From NCBI GenBank assembly GCA_963920635.1, contig OY987306.1, forward strand, positions 33,671,453 through 33,735,452: 64,000 bases of DNA, in the 5' to 3' direction. Origin of the DNA: Pseudeuparius sepicola (lineage: Eukaryota > Arthropoda > Insecta > Coleoptera > Anthribidae). Positions 14,609 to 26,573 of the stretch are shown piece after piece. The notes below the pieces were generated by a model. It made no database searches. It was not told the DNA's origin and saw only the letters and a list, made by a program, of their open reading frames with translations. The stretch's first letter is position 1. Each line of letters opens with the position of its first letter. The position numbers and the translations under genes were made by a program.

Positions 14609-17600
14609 CTATAAATCTAAGTCGTCCTCCTTGAGAGCCAGCGGTACATGTATCTGCGTCGGTGCCGTCCTTCTACGTACCGGTGAAACTGGGGGACTGG
14701 CTTGGGGCGAGGGGGGAGCCGTCAAATTCCCCTTGGCGGCTGAAGATATGTCGACCCTCGAACCAGACCTCGACGGTGGTGCGGAGCCTTGGGAAAATTA
14801 CAAAAGAAAAATATCTAATAATTTTCATGGTTTCTACCAAGAACGGTATAGTATATAGTATAGTGTAGTGTAGTGTAGTGTAGTGTAGTGTAGTGTAGTG
14901 TAGTGTAGTGTAGTGTAGTGTAGTGTAGTGTAGTGTAGTGTAGTGTAGTGTAGTGTAGTGTAGTGTAGTGTAGTGTAGTGTAGTGTAGTGTAGTGTAGTG
15001 TAGTGTAGTGTAGTGTAGTGTAGTGTAGTGTAGTGTAGTGTAGTGTAGTGTAGTGTAGTGTAGTGTAGTGTAGTGTAGTGTAGTGTAGTGCAGTGCAGTG
15101 CAGTTCAGTACAGTACAGTATAGTAGTATGGTATGGTATGGTATGGTATGGTAGGGTAGGGTAGGGTAGGGTAGGGTAGGGTAGGGTAGGGTAGGGTAGG
15201 GTAGGGTAGGGTACGGTACGGTACGGTACGGTACGGTACGGTACGGTACAGTACAGTATAGTATACCGTTCTTGGGTTTCTACCAGAGATAACGAGTAGG
15301 AGAATGCGCTTTGACCTACTGCGCATCCGATTTTTCGGCTACACAGAGGGCGCTTGGACGGCCGCCATGTTGACCCATAGTCTTGTCTTGCAGTTTGTTT
15401 ACGTTTTGACGTGCTTACTTCTTAATTGCTTTTTTAAGGTCTTTTTCGTGTGTTTATCGTTTTTGCTGGCGTGTTTTTGTAATCGTGTTGTGTTTTGTGT
15501 TCATTAACATGTCTTGCTCTGGTAAGAACATGCACAAATTGCAAAAGATTTAGACCTGAAGGTATATCCTTGCATTTGGTATGTTATTATTCTAGAAATT
15601 CTCGGTTTCCCAAAGAACCTGGACCTCTATTTGGAATGGTTAAAAGCAATGTACCATGGACGAAGAACAAATTCGTTTGTTCAACACATTTTAAATCTGA
15701 TGATTTTTTGTTGGTGGGCAATAAGAAATGCCTCCAGTCAACTTCTATACCGTCGGAAAATTTATCTGACCAACAACAAAGTGGTCTGAGCCTACCACAA
15801 GCTTCAACTTCAACAGATTCAATGATTTCTCCTAATGAGGCACCAAGGCAGGTTCGCCGAAAACGGTCCAGGTAAAAATAAACTTTTTCAACTAAAGTTT
15901 GCTTCCATATCAATATAAAATTATACCTAAACGTAAATAAATGCAACAAAAATTTGAAAAATCAAATTATTTTGAATTTGTCGCATTTGCGTGGGTCAAA
16001 ATGGCGGGAAAAAATTAGCAGTCTTGCGCACGTTGACAAGCATTCTCCCTCCTCCATATCTCTGTTTCTACACGCATGCGCATGCTCACCTGCGCATGCT
16101 CTAAAATCCGACGGACTAGATTTCGGTCTACTACTCGAACTGTCGTTACTGGCACCCGCGGCACTGGCCGTACTCGGACTTCTCCTCATTTCCGATTGGG
16201 ATCTGGTGTTGGTGTTCGTCCTTCTTCGCCTGGATGAATTTCTTGTTGTGGCTGACCTAGAAATTATATTACAAAATTTATTAGAATTTTTTTATATAAA
16301 AAAAGATCAAACGCGTACTTGGTACTTACCTACAGAGACCTGTCGGACACGGTTCGCCCATCGGACATCTACCCTCACAGATGCTTTTATTTTGGAGAAG
16401 TTCCTCGTAATTGTTGAGCATTAGGGCGACTTGCTCTTGATCTTTGTATACTAGAGCTAGGCTTGGGTATCTTTCTTTCAGCCTGCGTCTTTCCTAAAAA
16501 TATGATGTTAAAAAATAATTGAAGAAAAATTTAGCTGATAAAATTACAGTGACTTTAAGGCCTTATGTCTTGAGAAGTATAAAGTTTACTATAAATTTAA
16601 ATTAAAAACGACATATTATGTACTATCTTCTACTTTGAGTCTTACTTATGGGTTTTTTAAGTCAAATTTGCCATGAAACCACAAGAAATATTAAATAATA
16701 CAATTTAAATATAAATATAAATTTCTGCTTTTTAGTCTTGTGTTTTGTTCACAGGTTTTTCTTATTTTCTCTCTCTATCTCTCTTTGACACCTGTCTGTT
16801 TGTTTGTTTCTCATCCTTTCTTATTAACGCGTACCTATTTAATACGATATTTTTATTTATTATATTTTTTATTTATCAGTTCGTAAAAATTTCACTAGTC
16901 GAATAATTTTATTTACCTAATAAAAATATTTTTTGTAATATCAAATAACATAATAATAATATGTATATACACTGTGTCCCGGATAAGAATGAACAGCATA
17001 TGGGATATTGCAAACGGTGAGAGATAGAGCAACGGTTAAATTTGGAAAAAGTCGCGCCATTTTGAGGTCAATAAAATGGCGCAAACAGATTTCTAATATC
17101 TTTTTTCGTTTTTGAGTTATTTTGAAAAAAGTAAAATTTTGCTTTTTCGATTTTATTTTTTCTGAAGTTTTTATCACAGATAGAAAAAAAAGAAAAACAC
17201 TTTCTCATGGCACTTTTTAACGGACTTTAAGATGGCGTTTGTAGATTTGTTCTACAACGTTTCGTTTTTGAGAAACCATCTTCAAGTTTATTTTTTTAAA
17301 TACGGACCTGGATTTTTTTGCAGATTTTGAAAGCACTTTTCATTGCAAATACCATGATGTATGACACAAAATATTTTTAAAATGTTTTGAGACAATTATA
17401 CTGAAAATTCCTTTTTTCCATTCATTTTTTTCTAATGCGGTCCTGTATTTAATAATAAGAAGTCTAAATATTAATCAGTATCGTCAACAATTTAACTTAC
17501 AACTTATCTTTCAATTGGAGAACTAAAAAAAGGACGGCAAAGACTAATAACAGTCACAAACGATAATAAAAAATTAATAAAAATCCTCCACCTAGAAGGC

Positions 17601-20600
17601 TTTGAAACAACGAAACCAACCCCTTGTCATTTGTCATAACTCCCACTGTATCATTTAGTTAACAATTTGTATCATTAGAAGTGGAGGGTGCTTTTTCAAA
17701 TGACGATAAATTTAACATGTCGGCATGTTATATCTTTTGTGTCACAGAAATAGTGTAGAGGCCGAACGAATGTATTGTTGCAATTAATAATTGGCAAAAG
17801 TTATTGGTTGCTTTCTTACAATTAGAAAAAGCGAAGAATTTGCTCCAAAACACAATGCGACACTGTTTGCTGTACAACAACAGAGGAAAACACTTACCAG
17901 ACAGGGTCGTATTTAAAAATATTAAGTTTTGAAGTCAAAATAAACTGTAAGTTAAATTGTTGCCAATACTGATTAATATTTAGACTTCTTATTATTAAAT
18001 ACAGGGCCGCAATAGAAAAAAATGAATGGAAAAAAGTAATTTGCAGTATAATTGTCTCAAAACATTTTAAAAATATTTCGTGTCATACATTGGCAAGGAA
18101 AAGTGCTTTCAAAATCTGCAAAAAAATCCAGGTCCGTATTTAAAAAAATAAAGTTGAAGATGGTTTCTCAAAAACGAAACGTTGTAGAACAAATCTACAA
18201 ACGCCATCTTAAAGTCCGTTAAAAAGTGCCATGAGAAAGTGTTTTTCTTTTTTTCTATCTGTGATAACAACTTCATAAAAAAATAAAATCGAAAACGCAA
18301 AATTTTACTTCTTTCAAAATAACTCAAAAACGAAAAAAGATATTAGAAATCTGTTTGTGCCATTTTATTGACCCCAAAAATGCGCAACTTTTTCCCCATT
18401 TAACCGTTGCCGTATCTCTCACCGTTTGCAATATCCCCATGCTGTTCATTCCTATCCGGGACACAGTGTATAGTGAGTTAATATTGCATTATTATCCAGT
18501 TACGAGCTAATACGTTTGAATTTCAAGTAGGTATCTATAGCTCATCCGAAAATAAAATACCAAGCAGGGTAGGTATATTTTTGTGTGTACCTAATTAAAA
18601 AACTGTATATAGGTGTGATTCATATTTTACAATGTTATTACCTCGACCAGTCTGGTGCACTCGAAATCGTCCAATTGCTTCTGAAATCCGAGATTCGGAT
18701 TGGCTACTGCCCTGCCAGCCCTGACAACCTTCAATGCCTCTTTCCAACTCAAATTTGTTACCGACATTATGTAGGCGACCGCTACAGTGACGCTTCTCGA
18801 CATACCTGCCAAACTGACGAAACATTTTTATTATTATTTGTAACATATAAGCACAATAATATTAAACAGTAGCCGCACGCTCTTGGGCGTATAATTATTG
18901 ACTACGGTCCTGTCCCATAATCGAGCTAGCTGTCCGATTTGACAATAAAATAACAACCCAGAGTGCAGCTAGTATGCAAAAACGGTTTTATTTACCAATG
19001 GATTAATACGTTGCCATCTCTGAGCCTTGCTGCATGGATGAAATCGTTGCACAGCGAAAAAAATTGAGTCAGATTTTGGTCGGGACTATCTGAAGCCATC
19101 ACGCACAGGTAATGCTTGTCCTGAAAGACAAGAGAAGCGTTTGCTATTATTATTATCAATATAAACGATACATACATATGAAAGAAAAAAAAAAGTTGCT
19201 ATAGGTACAAAAAGTATTGCCTAGAGCAACCCTTACGCAGCAAAGACCTTAAAACCATTAATAAAATATATGCAGCAACGCGAAAATTATTTAAAAAAAT
19301 ATTTAACGTTTAATTCAATATGAAAATTGAAAATAAAAAAAACCTTTTTAAAAATAAGCCCTTATATTATTTAAGCCATGTACTAAAACGAATAAAATAA
19401 GTTTATGTTTTCGTTAAGATAATTCAATTCCAAACTGTACAAGTTTTTGCAAATTGAAAAGCTTGTTGCGCGAAATGTTGATGAAAGCAAGTACCTATTT
19501 GCCAAAGTATGCATTTTTTCTTTACAATTCGCGCGACAAGCTTTTCAATTTGCAAAAACTGATCGCAATTTGGAATTGAATTATCTTAACGAAAACCTAA
19601 ACTTATTTTATTCGTTTTAGTAGGTACATGGCTTAAATATAAGCTTGTTTTTAAAAAGGATTTTTCATTTTCAATTTTATTTTGTGCTTTTTAGTACCTA
19701 TTTGATTCCCATGTCAGGAGGGTGATAAAGAAATTCAATCCGCCATCTTGGGGCGGCCGCCATATTGGATTTCGTATGAAGTCATTCACCTCATTGTTTT
19801 CTACCCGTCGAGCCCTTTCGTTTGATACCCATGTTGGGTATCAAATAGGTAATCCGCCATCTTCAATGAAGCGGCGGCCATTTTGAAAGTATTACAATAT
19901 TGAGTATTGCATATTGTATTGTCACCCGAACTAAAGGTGTATGCAAAATTTCAGCTCAATCGGAAGTGGTTCTAATTCAGCTGTTAAATAAAAGCTTGTA
20001 AAAATGAAAAAATACCACACCCTACTTATGGCTGTTATGAATTTTCCTGTGTCCCAGAAAAAGCGCTTTATAACTTTTTGTGTATCAGATAAAATTGTAA
20101 TGAAAATGTGGAAAAAACAAGGCGTGAAATAATAGCACACGCAATGCTTTTTTGTGAAATATTTAAAAAAATTAAAACTTGTATTCACGTCATGTACGTA
20201 ACTAGGTCACATCTAATGCACGTCGTATATATGGGACATACATAAATAAGTAAATAGTAATCTGGCATAGGCACCTATAGGGATTGTTCATATAAATTAA
20301 ATGGTTTTCATCAATTTTTTTTTACTAACATTTCCATATTTTTTTTACATACTTACAGAGTGTATCCTTCTCGCCGTGTCATGTATAGCCAAAATATGGG
20401 TTATGTTGTATTTTGCAAGCTGGCTAGCATCTTTCGAGTCTCTGTAGTTGCCTACGTAAAGTCCCGGTAACACCTAGAAACAAAAAAATATATATAAATA
20501 TATTTTTTCTTCAAACGTCGTTTACGTAGACTTAGCAGGCATTGAACAATTTGAACTTTAAATGCGGAGAATTATATAATAATTCTCACAAATACTGCGA

Positions 20601-22477
20601 ACTAAATAAGAGCACTTACCCGAAAAACAAACTTTGCTCAAGTTCAACCCATAGCCCATGACCCTTCGTAAAATGAAGTGTGACTATGCATTTATAATTT
20701 AAGAAATACGCTGACTTAAGGGCATGCTTCAGCGCTTTGAAACAGTGCGAAATTTGGAAGATGGATGCTATCTACATTGAGATCTAATACGTTGTTTTAG
20801 GAGTTTACCACAAACCAAATCTGTGGAGTATACCTTCAGTTCTGTTTACACACCTATTACACATGGTTGGTATAGGGCCAAGGTTAATTTAGATAATATT
20901 ATAGGGGTATGTTTCAAACTTCGAGCGAAAAATAATTTTGCTAGCAAAGCATAATTAATTATAAATTAAAATTGAATATGGCTATGCCAGTAATCCCTCA
21001 TTTGGGGTAGAAATACATGACATATACTCAATAAATGTGCCGGGAGATTTCCTATTGAATTACACCAAAAATAAAAGCCCAAACAACGAACTAAACTCAT
21101 TAAAAATAAAGGAACCATAATAGTCACAATTTTGGGGTGAAAGAATATTCAACTCACCCCCATTTATGTAACATTAAATAATGTATGGTGGCAGTAAAGG
21201 TCGATTAGGTAAAATGGGTTTTTTATTGCATTGCGTGTTTTGTTTTGTTATACAGTGTGTATTAAGTTTACTATGAAAATTTCAAAAATTGCATATATTT
21301 TCTTATGCATTTAAAGTTTGTTTTAATTTAATAATGTATAAACTGTTGAACCCAGTGTATAGATATTTGGTTGGCTATACAGGATGTCCGTACACTATGA
21401 GCAAAAAAATTACAGATGATGGTCATTGTTAAAAATATACAGGGTGTAACTGAACTGATGGTCAAAAATGAAATCACGTATTCTTGGAGTCAAAATAAGG
21501 GCACTTCTTCATATACTTTTTTCTCCTACGGGCCATAGTTTTTTTTATACAGAGCGTAGAAGTTTGGAGAAAAATACACATATTTCTTAGTATCTCTAGA
21601 AGTATGCGAAATATTTTCTTCAAACTTGGCCTGTCACATGAGCAGATGAGCTGTCAAATTTAAGGATAATATAAAGCTTCTGTTTAAATTTTTAAATTAA
21701 TTAGTTCAGAAAAATATGAATACCCTGTATAATCGCATTTTTTAAATTTGTATTTGTAACATTAACATTTTGCAGAATTTTCTGAAATAAGGGTAGGTAC
21801 TTGTTTGTCTGTCTGTTTGTTTGTCATCCTTTCTTCTTAACGCGTTATTTTTATTTATTACCAGCTTATGGCCTGTGCTCATCTATACATAAATTTCCAC
21901 TAGTCAAATATTTTTATTTAATATTCATAATTTTTCTTATAATAACAAATAACATCATAATAATCTGTATATAGCTAGTTAATATTGTACTGCCATTCAG
22001 TTCTGAGCTAGGTTTAAAGTTTAAAATCGATTGCAAAATTTGAAAAACAGACTAAAGTATTCCTTACATTATTCTTGTATAAAATACAAATTAAATTAAA
22101 GTAATACAACGAGAAATAAGAGAATTCTAAATATAGCAAATCTTGGCAAGTGCTTTCTAGTGCACTTGACACATTTTCTGTGCTGTACTCATAATGTATT
22201 CAGTTCATTCTCATTTGAAATTCAACTAGACTTACTTACCTACTTAAAACTTTGCATTTATTGCATCAAATATTTTTTTGCAAATATCCTAGAAATATAA
22301 GCAACAACAATTAATTATTGTTGTTACGTCTAAAAAACAAACTACAAAACTAAGCTACTGTGCTAAAGAAACAAACAAATCATTCCTAGGGTAACTAGCA
22401 CGGGTGACGTCACTACGGTACCATCCTACAAAGTTTGGTAATTCGCAAAAACTTGCCTTGTTCATGCCGTTCCCCAT
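14609..22477 (-). CDS. Dual-specificity protein phosphatase, DUSP22/DUSP15-like
   Basis: Seven exons (22477-22457, 20473-20357, 19120-18996, 18813-18642, 16493-16330, 16256-16090, 14787-14609) join in phase to 314 residues. The N-terminus MGNGMNKVLPGLYVGNYRD is nearly diagnostic for DUSP22/15, and Gly2 is the expected N-myristoylation site. The general-acid region reads MASDSPDQNL. The CX5R active-site loop is CLAGMSR with C88 and R94, followed by AYIMSVTNLSWKEAL and ANPNLGFQKQL. Relatives act on JNK and other MAP kinase pathways at membranes. Beyond the catalytic domain comes ERRRLKERYPSLALVYKDQ and a Cys-rich piece (CEGRCPMGEPCPTGLC). A long Ser/Arg/Pro tail ends in ALKEDDLDL and looks disordered. 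Such a tail is absent from human DUSP22 and resembles that of insect homologues. Intron 1 starts with GC (AAG|GCAAGT) rather than GT. The introns hold a minisatellite, a THAP-like fragment and fold-back elements. Confidence 0.92.
14846..15275. repeat. Compound pentanucleotide minisatellite with G-quadruplex potential
   Basis: More than forty TAGTG units (about 14857-15089) pass through CAGTG, TACAG and TATGG variants. They then become about a dozen GTAGG units (15150-15212) and about nine GTACG units (15213-15246). Flanks AAGAACGGTATAGTATA and TATAGTATACCGTTCTT are inverse copies. The array lies in the last intron of the phosphatase gene. The GTAGG block contains many GGG runs two bases apart. 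Confidence 0.92.
15495..15875 (+). pseudogene. THAP-domain-like fragment, antisense in a phosphatase intron
   Basis: The frame reads CTNCKRF, then SRFPKEPG, then VPWTKNKFVCSTHFKSDDF. This follows the THAP zinc-finger pattern (CX2-4C, FP, W, CX2HF). A start MSCSG lies just upstream but in another frame, joined only through an unrealistically short intron-like gap, so the copy is probably broken. The expected FHRFPK spacing is also disturbed by extra residues. THAP domains occur in host DNA-binding proteins and in P-element-like transposases. The position, inside an intron and on the opposite strand, favours a transposon-derived relic. Confidence 0.5.
16967..18472. mobile_element. Long fold-back element with ACACTGTGTCCCGGAT ends, phosphatase intron 4
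   Basis: The ends TATACACTGTGTCCCGGAT and its inverse enclose two arms of roughly 530 bp that are close reverse complements, around an interior of about 400 bp. A single right-hand arm of the same family sits at 45229-45750. No transposase frame is seen. Confidence 0.8.
19430..19985 (-). repeat. AAGATGGCGG-type repeat, copy 1 (inverted)
   Basis: This copy lies in phosphatase intron 2. A hairpin part (inverse copies of CTTGTCGCGCGAATTG-like sequence around GGTACTTGC) is followed by a segment with GCCGCCATATTGGA and CCGCCATCTT. The same modules recur at 23225, 27325, 47115 and 50300. Confidence 0.75.
20474..22456. other. Intron 1 of the DUSP gene
   Basis: This roughly 2-kb intron is mostly AT-rich and without recognisable genes. 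A deleted copy of the ACAGGGTGTAACT fold-back family occupies about 21438-21740. The intron begins with GC at 22456-22455 on the gene strand. Confidence 0.7.
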
Positions 22478-23224
22478 GGCGACGTAGTCGAGGCAGCTGA
22501 GCTGCGGCCTCACCCCAGTGAAGCCGCGGGGCACACTGCCTCAAAAATTTCAATGGTCGGAATAGCTGGTCACCACGGTGTTGCAAGGTTAGGTAGGATA
22601 CCGATTGGGAATTATGAAATAACACAAATTATTAGAGAAATATGGAAAAAAGTTATAAAGAATATTTGTTCAGCAGGCGTTTCATTTTTTTCTTGTTTTT
22701 CTTCGATTAAATGGTTTTCGTTTTCTGTAAATAGTACGACAAAACTGTATTGACAAAAGTTACCCAGAATGGAAAACTGTGCATGATGACAAAATTGAAC
22801 AACTCTAGGCCTACTTTCTATTTTGGAAAATATCGGAGGAAACTCGATGAGTAGACCAGGATTGTCAAAAATTTTTTCATCGTACAGAGTTTCCTACTCT
22901 GAGTAAGTTTTATTTATACAGTTTTGTCTTACTAACCACAAAAATTATTTAATCGAACAAAAACAAGAAAAAATCAAAGTAGGCCTAATGCTATGAACTT
23001 TTGTACACTTAAGTAACTTACCACGCTGAACAAATTTTCTTTACAACTTTTTTCAGTATCTCTACAAATAGAGGCAGTTTACTCTATGCTAATTAACGTT
23101 TTTTCAATTTCCTGGTGACCCAGTATGGTAATGTTAACTTTTTCCATGCCAATCTTCAATCTTGTTTTAAGGACAGGCACATTTTTATCAAGAATTACTT
23201 TTTAAAAGGTTTTATTTTATCGAA

Positions 23225-23885
23225 TCGTGCAAGCTGAATTAGAACCACTTCCTGACATCCGATTGAGCTGAAATTTTGCATACATATTTAGTTCCGGTGA
23301 CAATACAATATGCAATACTCAGGATTGTAATACTTTCAAAATGGCCGCCGCTCCAAGATGGCGGATGATGTACTTTTTGTCAACCCCCTTAACATGTGTA
23401 TCAAATGAAAGGGCTCGACGGGCAGAAAACAATGTGAATATGACTTCATATGAAATCCAATATGGCGGCCGCCCCAAGATGGCGGACTAAATTTCTTTAC
23501 CACCCTCCTGACATGGGAATCAAATAGGTACTAAAAAGCACAAATAAAATTGAAAATAAAAAACCTTTTTAGAAACAAGCTTACTAAAACGAATGAAATA
23601 AGTTAGGGTTTTCATTAAAATAATTCAATTCCAAATTGCGACTCGTTTTCGCAAATTGAAAAGCTTGTCGCACGAATTGTAAAGAAAAAAGTGCATACTT
23701 TGGCAAATGGGTACTTGCTTATCAACCAATCACTGTCCAATAAAATTAATTGGTACCTACTTTTATCAACACTTCGCGCGACAAGCTTTTCAATTCGCAA
23801 AAACTTGTCGCAATTTGGCATTGAAACTTATTTTATTCGCTTTAGTACATGGCTTAAATAAAAGCTTGTTTTTAAAAAGGTTTTT
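23225..23885 (+). repeat. AAGATGGCGG-type repeat, copy 2
   Basis: The sequence opens with a segment ending GAGCTGAAATTTTGCATAC and continues with GGCCGCCGCTCCAAGATGGC and GGCGGCCGCCCCAAGATGGC. It closes with a hairpin of AAGCTTGTCGCACGAATTG-like arms. It lies between the phosphatase and Chd64 genes. Confidence 0.75.
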
Positions 23886-24388
23886 ATTTATTTTTTATTT
23901 ATTTATTTATTACCAGCTTTATGGCATGGGCTTATCTGTCCATCAATTTCCACTGGTCAATAATTTTTATTTAATATTAATAAATTTTCTTATAATAACA
24001 AAAAATAATATGCTACCTAAAATATACTTTACCGAGCATATTATGCACGATCCCAGCTTCAAGCAAGGGTCGATATAGTGGCTTTCAGGTGCGGTTGGTG
24101 CCAGTCATGAGAATACAAAGACAAAAAAACAATCCAAGTTATTCATGGCCGTTTGGACGTGTGCTGATTGACTGTGCCTGAGCCCAACATTTTTTTGGAG
24201 CCTCTCCTTTGTTTTTAACGATTTCGAGCTTCAAGGACAGCGGCGTAAATCTGACGAGACCTTGAACTCTATACGTATAGGCCCTAACCGCATAATACCT
24301 ATTAGTTTGTTGTTTGTAGGGTAATTTAATTGTTGGATTTTATATTTTATGAAATAGGTGCTACTTACACCACTACCACTGTAATATA

Positions 24389-25335
24389 CAAATTAAAAAA
24401 CTCAAATTCAAATTATTATTATTTTAAAAGGTCACCTTTTAAAACAAAAAAGGTGTTCAAACGATCCACCATTATTATTTATGCAAATATTGCATCTTTT
24501 TAAAGCTGAATTTGTCGCCTTTCTTAGAGAGCGCCTGTCAATACTGGCAATTGGTTCTAAAACGGCTGCTCTTAATTTAACAATTGTCTCATACTTTATT
24601 TTGTACTGTTCCCCACAAAAAGAAATCCAAAACAGACAAATCGGGGGATCGGGACTGCCAAGAAATAGGTCTATTTCTCCCTATCCAACTATTTGGATAG
24701 AGCTGATCTAGGTAATTTCTTACGGGCAAGTAATTATGTGGTGGAGCTCCATTATGATCATTTTTGTTTTATTTTGTTACATTTTGTCACCAGCTAAAAA
24801 TAAAATATTTGAAAGTTTGAAGTATGTCTTATTATACAATAGAACGTAATTATGAAAATATTCCATGGCTGACTATTTGAAAATTTAAAAAAAATCTCTC
24901 TTTTATTTTGTGTAATAACTATGCCGAGTATTATATCTTTGTAAAGCTCAAAAAATGGCCGATTTTATAAGGCCACAGCTAACTATGGTTTACGTTTAAA
25001 AAACCCAAGTTTATGTCATACCTCAAAAATCACAAACAACATAAAAAATAGGATTAGATTATCTTATTAAGCCCAAAATTATCTACAATTTTTGTCTCCA
25101 CAGTTTTTCTGTATAATCAGAAATAACGGAGCTACAGAGATCTGATGAAATAGCAAAAAATAACTTTTTTCAAAATATCTAGTGAGCCGTGAACTTTTTT
25201 AAGAATCCAAAAGGAGCATTAGATTGAGCATTCAAAACTGCAATTCTTTCCCCATTTAACCTTTGTTCTAACTCTGCTAGTTTCCGAGAGCCCCATATAG
25301 TGGGCATCGAAAAAAACTCACCCTGTATATTTACT
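24389..25335 (+). mobile_element. Fold-back family arm with DDE_3 transposase relic (copy A)
   Basis: This arm is inversely repeated at 28558-29463, and part of it is directly repeated at 29464-30046. The outer end is CACCCTGTATA-like. On the minus strand it encodes, with breaks, a segment of the type DLFLGSPDPPICLFWISF and then KRCNICINNNG. This resembles the RSPDLxxLDFFLW and C-terminal regions of Tc1/mariner-type transposases. No intact catalytic domain remains. Confidence 0.65.
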
Positions 25336-26573
25336 GACGTTTTGGTTTGTATTTTTTAAAACAGTTCATACATAAAACTGTGTTTTTTTATATATATTAC
25401 CTTATATATGTATAGTTGGTGTGATATTATGTCTAATAATTATCTTGACTGAATTGAAGAAAATACCTATTATGTATTTGTTTCTAGAAGCTTTACCCAA
25501 ATAAATTAGCATATTAACATGTTTTCCACCGTTTCTCTATTACTTTGTTTTTCTCTAGGTTCGCTAAAGGACATTTCTTTATGCCTATGCCTATATCGTA
25601 AGATTTCATCAAAGTTTGTTCTAAAAACACAAAAGATTATAACCTAGTAACCATTCTTATTTAGTCTCTTAGCGTGTTCAATTCAATTATGGAAGATAGG
25701 AAGGTTTTTCCATTGATCAAATCCATTATTTGAAATAGGGTGTGTACTCAAAGAACTATTGACCCACTGTGGCTACATAAGATTAATTTCGCTTTGTAAC
25801 ATCAATCTTAGTTCCCGACACATAAAAAGTCTATGTAACCATGAAAGTTTATTTTGCCTAAGTGCTTACATATACAGGGTGTAGCTTTGTAGCACAAATT
25901 ATGGTCAATATTCAGCAGGGTGTTCTAATAACTGTATTTTTCTTTAAATCGGCACTAGAGTCTCAAAATCGTCGATAAAAACTTAATCTTTCAGTATAAA
26001 TATTTTGGTCATGCTAGATTTAGGCAAAGCAACGCTTTTTATAATTATAGTTTTATTATTTTCTGTAAATTTCTGAAAACTTTTTGGTTTTCTTTCTTTT
26101 CTTTGCTTAGATAATTTAATTCAAAATGGGTTTCGAAAGAATAAAACAACAATGTAAAAAATAGTTGAATATATTCTATATTGGTCCTATAGAATGAGAA
26201 AACATTATATTTAACGTCAATCGGCACCGAAATATAAAAATAACATTAAACTCTAAAAAAAACTTAAATATTAATTTTGCTTTTCAAATAGGTATAACTT
26301 AATTTATATTGGAAGATAGTACTTTTTGCTTACACTTCTAACATATAAATAAGTATAAATTATTTGGCCAACAATATAAGTACTTACTTTCCAAGTAACA
26401 ACAATACTTTTCGTTTGGAATGTTTTTTTTTTGCCAGGCACTATAAAAACTACTACTTATACTTCGTCAGCCAATAGAATCTAGTCTCGTTGTTCTTAAC
26501 AAAGAAACCATCCTAGAGAGTAGAATAAAATTGAGAGCGCTAGTCTCTACAACAGTTCCTAAATCCCCAACAT

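Noticed and set aside
15150..15212. GTAGG block as an interstitial telomere repeat
   Set aside because: Insect telomere repeats are TTAGG or TCAGG. GTAGG arises here by single-base steps from neighbouring TAGTG and TATGG units.
15105..15326. Open frame with repeating YPTLP/YRTVP residues
   Set aside because: It is a translation of the pentanucleotide minisatellite in a phosphatase intron; no start, homologue or flanking exon supports it.
18746..18846. Plus-strand frame opposite phosphatase exon 4
   Set aside because: It is the antisense shadow of the exon encoding the CX5R active site.
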